A program made the translations under genes and the position numbers. Below, one piece after another: positions 43,435 through 46,262 of a DNA stretch of 46,262 nt; positions within the stretch are counted from its first letter, which is position 1, and each line of letters opens with the position of its first letter. Below the pieces are notes generated by a model. It ran no database searches and was not told where the DNA came from. It saw only the letters and a program-made list of their open reading frames with translations. The stretch comes from Pseudomonas sp. RGM2987 (GTDB lineage Bacteria; Pseudomonadota; Gammaproteobacteria; Pseudomonadales; Pseudomonadaceae), in contig NZ_JALJDX010000185.1 of NCBI RefSeq assembly GCF_022952855.1, positions 1 through 46,262 of the forward strand, in the 5' to 3' direction.

Positions 43435-44892
43435 ATGCTCAAGAATCGCTTGAAAGACCCCAGCCTATTGGCAGATCTGGCTTATATCGACGGGCAGTGG
43501 CTCGGCGCGGACGATGCCGCCACCCTGGACGTCATCGACCCGGCCAGCGGCGAGTTGCTCGCCCGGGTGCCGGCCATGCAGGGCGTCGAAACCCGCCGCG
43601 CCATCGAGGCCGCCGAGCGCGTGTGGCCGGCGTGGCGGGCGCGTCCGGCGGCGGAGCGTGCGGCGCTGCTTGAGCGTTGGTATCAAGCCATGATGGACAA
43701 CCTCGACGACCTGGCGTTGATCATGACCTGCGAGCAGGGCAAGCCGCTGGCCGAAGCCCAGGGCGAGATCCGCTACGGCGCCGGTTTCGCCAAATGGTTT
43801 GCCGAGGAAGCGCGCCGGGTGTATGGCGAAACCATTCCGACCCCCAGCGGCGACCGTCGCCTGCTGACGCTCAAGCAACCGGTGGGCGTGTGTGCCGCGA
43901 TCACCCCGTGGAATTTCCCCAATGCGATGATCACCCGCAAATGCGCGCCGGCCCTGGCGGCGGGTTGCCCTGTCGTCGTCAAGCCGTCGGACCTGACGCC
44001 CTTGTCGGCCTTGGCCCTGGCGGTGCTGGCCGAGCGGGTCGGGATCCCGGCCGGGGTGTTCAACGTGGTGACCGGGCTGCCGGCCGGCATCGGCGAAGAA
44101 CTGACCGGCAACCCGACGGTGCGCAAGATTTCCTTCACCGGCTCCACCGCAGTCGGCCGCCTGCTGATGCGCCAGAGCGCCGAACACATCAAGTGCTTGA
44201 GCCTGGAACTGGGTGGCAATGCGCCCTTTATCGTGTTCGACGACGCCGACCTGGAACAGGCCGTGACCGGGATCATGCTGAGCAAGTTTCGCAACGCCGG
44301 CCAGACCTGCGTGTGCGCCAACCGCATCCTGGTGCAGGATGGCATCTACGAACGCTTCGCCGAGCGCTTGGTGCAAGAGGTGGGCAAGCTCAAGGTGGGC
44401 AACGGCCTGGAGGCCGGCGTGACGATCGGCCCGCTGATCAACCTGGCGGCCGTCGGCAAGGTCGCCCGGCATATCGATGACGCCTTGAGCCAGGGTGCAC
44501 GCCTGCTCTGTGGCGGGGTCCCGGATGGCGCCAGTCAGTTCGTCGAGCCGACGGTCTTGGGCGAGGCCCATGCCGGGATGTTGCTGGCGAATGAGGAAAC
44601 CTTCGGCCCCGTTGCGCCGTTGATGCGTTTTAGTACCGAGGAAGAGGCGCTGGCCCTGGCGAACGCCACGCCGTATGGCCTGGGTGCGTATTTCTTCACC
44701 CAGGACCTGCGCCGTTCATGGCGTTTCGGCGAGGCGCTGGAGTTCGGCATGGTCGGCCTCAATACCGGGATCATTTCCATGGAAGTCGCGCCGTTCGGTG
44801 GCATCAAGCAATCGGGCCTGGGTCGCGAAGGCAGCAAGTACGGCCTGGATGAATACCTCGAAGTCAAAGCCTTCCACATCGGCGGGTTGTGA
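43435..44892 (+). CDS. Succinate-semialdehyde-type aldehyde dehydrogenase
   Basis: A 485-aa NAD(P)-dependent aldehyde dehydrogenase of the GabD group. AAITPWNFPNAMITRK, general base Glu258 in LELGGNAPFIVFDDADL, nucleophile Cys292 in NAGQTCVCANR (with the Cys-x-Cys typical of GabD) and FGGIKQSGLGREGSKYG are present. It would oxidise a semialdehyde released by the upstream oxidases to a dicarboxylate such as succinate. AGGAC precedes the ATG. The next gene follows after 40 bases. Confidence 0.9.
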   Translation: MLKNRLKDPSLLADLAYIDGQWLGADDAATLDVIDPASGELLARVPAMQGVETRRAIEAAERVWPAWRARPAAERAALLERWYQAMMDNLDDLALIMTCEQGKPLAEAQGEIRYGAGFAKWFAEEARRVYGETIPTPSGDRRLLTLKQPVGVCAAITPWNFPNAMITRKCAPALAAGCPVVVKPSDLTPLSALALAVLAERVGIPAGVFNVVTGLPAGIGEELTGNPTVRKISFTGSTAVGRLLMRQSAEHIKCLSLELGGNAPFIVFDDADLEQAVTGIMLSKFRNAGQTCVCANRILVQDGIYERFAERLVQEVGKLKVGNGLEAGVTIGPLINLAAVGKVARHIDDALSQGARLLCGGVPDGASQFVEPTVLGEAHAGMLLANEETFGPVAPLMRFSTEEEALALANATPYGLGAYFFTQDLRRSWRFGEALEFGMVGLNTGIISMEVAPFGGIKQSGLGREGSKYGLDEYLEVKAFHIGGL

Positions 44893-44932
44893 TGCGGCTA
44901 TCGTTTGAACAGACACCAGGGAGCCACGATCA

Positions 44933-46012
44933 ATGAGCAAACCATTCAGAATCGCCGCCATCGCCGGCGATGGTATCGGCAAGGAAGTCCTGCCAGAGGG
45001 GCTGCGGGTATTGGAGCAGGCCGCACAGAAATGGCAGCTGGACCTGAGCATCGAAGTGCTCGATTGGGCCCACTGCGATTACTACCTGGAGCACGGGCAG
45101 ATGATGCCCGACGACTGGTTCGAACAACTCAAGGATTTCGACGCGATCTACTTCGGCGCCGTCGGCTGGCCGGACAAGGTGCCGGACCACATTTCCCTGT
45201 GGGGCTCGCTGCTCAGATTCCGTCGCGACTTCGACCAGTACGTGAATATCCGCCCGGTGCGGCTGTTTCCCGGCGTGCCGTGCCCGCTGGCCGGACGCGA
45301 GCCGGGGGACATCGACTTCGTGGTGATCCGCGAGAACACCGAGGGCGAATATTCATCCGTCGGCGGCAAGATGTTCGAAGGCACCGAGCACGAGTTCGTG
45401 CTCCAGGAGTCGGTGTTCACCCGGCGTGGCGTGGACCGCATCCTCAAGTTCGCCTTCGACCTGGCCCAGACCCGGCCGCGCAAGCGCCTGACGGCAGCGA
45501 CCAAGTCCAACGGCATCTCCATCAGCATGCCGTACTGGGACGAGCGCACGGCGTTGATGGCCGAGCAGTACCCGCAGGTGACATGGGACAAGCAACACAT
45601 CGATATCCTCTGCGCCCGTTTCGTGTTGCAGCCGGACCGTTTCGATGTGGTGGTGGCTTCGAACCTGTTCGGCGACATCCTCTCCGACCTCGGCCCGGCC
45701 TGCGCCGGCACCATCGGCATCGCACCGTCGGCCAACCTCGATCCACAACGGCGCTTTCCGTCGCTGTTCGAGCCTGTGCACGGTTCGGCACCGGATATTT
45801 ATGGAAAGAACATCGCCAACCCGATCGCGATGATCTGGTCCGGCGCGCTGATGCTCGATTTCCTCGGCAACGGCGACGAGCGCTACCGGGCGGCCCATGA
45901 CGGGATTCTCCAGGCCATCGAGCAGGTCATCGCCCAAGGTCCGATCACCCCTGACCTGGGCGGCCAGGGTTCGACCCAGGAGGTCGGCGCGGCGATTGCC
46001 GCAGCGCTCTGA
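44933..46012 (+). CDS. ttuC: Tartrate/D-malate dehydrogenase (TtuC/DmlA type)
   Basis: A 359-aa decarboxylating beta-hydroxyacid dehydrogenase. IAAIAGDGIGKEVLPEGLRVL, VNIRPVRLFPGVPCPL, VVIRENTEGEYSSVGG, SNLFGDILSDLGPA and FEPVHGSAPDIYGKNIANP are the family blocks. The GWPDKVPDHISLWGSLLRFRRDFDQY segment separates the tartrate/D-malate enzymes from isopropylmalate dehydrogenase. It makes pyruvate from D-malate, or acts on tartrate, with NAD, Mn and K. It probably forms an operon with the aldehyde dehydrogenase. AGGGAG lies upstream of the ATG. Confidence 0.9.
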   Translation: MSKPFRIAAIAGDGIGKEVLPEGLRVLEQAAQKWQLDLSIEVLDWAHCDYYLEHGQMMPDDWFEQLKDFDAIYFGAVGWPDKVPDHISLWGSLLRFRRDFDQYVNIRPVRLFPGVPCPLAGREPGDIDFVVIRENTEGEYSSVGGKMFEGTEHEFVLQESVFTRRGVDRILKFAFDLAQTRPRKRLTAATKSNGISISMPYWDERTALMAEQYPQVTWDKQHIDILCARFVLQPDRFDVVVASNLFGDILSDLGPACAGTIGIAPSANLDPQRRFPSLFEPVHGSAPDIYGKNIANPIAMIWSGALMLDFLGNGDERYRAAHDGILQAIEQVIAQGPITPDLGGQGSTQEVGAAIAAAL

Positions 46013-46046
46013 TCGTTAACCCGCCTGACGAACCTGCGACACCTTT

Positions 46047-46071
46047 GCCTGCTCACACTGCGGGCTTTTTT
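46047..46071 (+). terminator. Rho-independent terminator after ttuC
   Basis: GCCTGC (46047-46052) pairs with GCGGGC (46060-46065) with one G-T pair and a seven-base loop, followed by six T residues. It closes the catabolic locus. Confidence 0.7.
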
Positions 46072-46099
46072 AATCATCGCAGCAGGCCCCGCCACAAAA

Positions 46100-46260
46100 C
46101 CCTGTGGGAGCCGGGCTTGCTCGCGATAGCGGCCTGTCAGGCGCAATGATGTTGGATGTGCCGCCGTCATCGCGAGCAGGCTCGCTCCCACAGGTTCTTG
46201 TGCCGACCACCAGACTGAATACACCTGCGATCTACTGTGGGAGCGGGCTTTCAAGCCAAA
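46100..46260. repeat. REP cluster at the window end
   Basis: Two REPs in opposite orientation (46100-46130, with one extra C in the stem, and 46168-46194) and a third copy at 46234-46256 whose second arm is lost (GGGCTTTCAAGCC). Confidence 0.8.
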
Positions 46261-46262
46261 GC

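Overview
This window is a stretch of chromosome from a Pseudomonas, most likely of the fluorescens group. The evidence is the high-GC coding style, the family assignments (AotJ/AotO-like, AruF/AruG-like, FtrA, CobF, SelD/SelU), and many intergenic REP elements of two types: one with a GTGGGAGCGGGCTTGC core and one with a GTGGCGAGGGAGCTTGC core. I see no rRNA, tRNA, CRISPR array, prophage, integrase or intact insertion sequence.

Layout. 0-4.2 kb: a LiuR-like MerR regulator, a LysR regulator divergent from an acyl-CoA dehydrogenase, and a PEP-mutase-superfamily oxaloacetate decarboxylase. 4.35-5.99 kb: a compact, lower-GC, translationally coupled minus-strand operon of three genes I cannot name: a 258-aa protein, a 227-aa cupin-like protein and a 60-aa peptide with a very strong ribosome binding site. 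This is the best candidate for an undescribed system. 6.1-10.4 kb: a minus-strand run headed by an RpiR-type regulator, then a short degenerate isochorismatase-like protein, an N-formylglutamate-amidohydrolase-family protein and an AruF/AruG-like pair of arginine N-succinyltransferase subunits. 10.7-13.7 kb: histidine phosphatase plus cobF, then ftrA divergent from a rhodanese. 14.0-16.8 kb: an AotJ-like binding protein, an AotO-like M14-family deacylase and a secreted carboxylesterase. With aruFG these suggest arginine-related functions away from the usual aot/aru loci.

17-30.8 kb: mixed chromosomal genes. They include a secreted protein, LysR plus a two-gene small DMT (YdcZ-type) exporter, selD-selU (selD carries a one-base frameshift), a YraQ/ArsP-type permease, a histidine phosphatase, a GST, an E. 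coli-type zinc HemB, RidA divergent from LysR with a CPBP protease, a GFA-type protein and an aldehyde dehydrogenase. 30.98-31.34 kb is a tandemly duplicated REP array.

31.6-46.0 kb: a large plus-strand catabolic locus. It holds a HAD-type dehalogenase-family protein, an OrdL/PuuB-like amine oxidase, a complete dipeptide/opine-type ABC transporter (Tat-exported binding protein, two permeases, a double-NBD ATPase), a three-subunit [2Fe-2S]/FAD/FAD dehydrogenase of the HcnABC/opine oxidase type and an ArgE-type deacylase. After a REP cluster come a succinate-semialdehyde-type aldehyde dehydrogenase and a tartrate/D-malate dehydrogenase. The genes from 36.3 to 43.0 kb are mostly joined by ATGA overlaps. 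I infer import of an N-substituted amino acid or opine-like compound, oxidative cleavage of its C-N bond, deacylation, aldehyde oxidation and entry into the TCA cycle. The substrate is not evident from sequence, and no dedicated regulator lies inside the locus.
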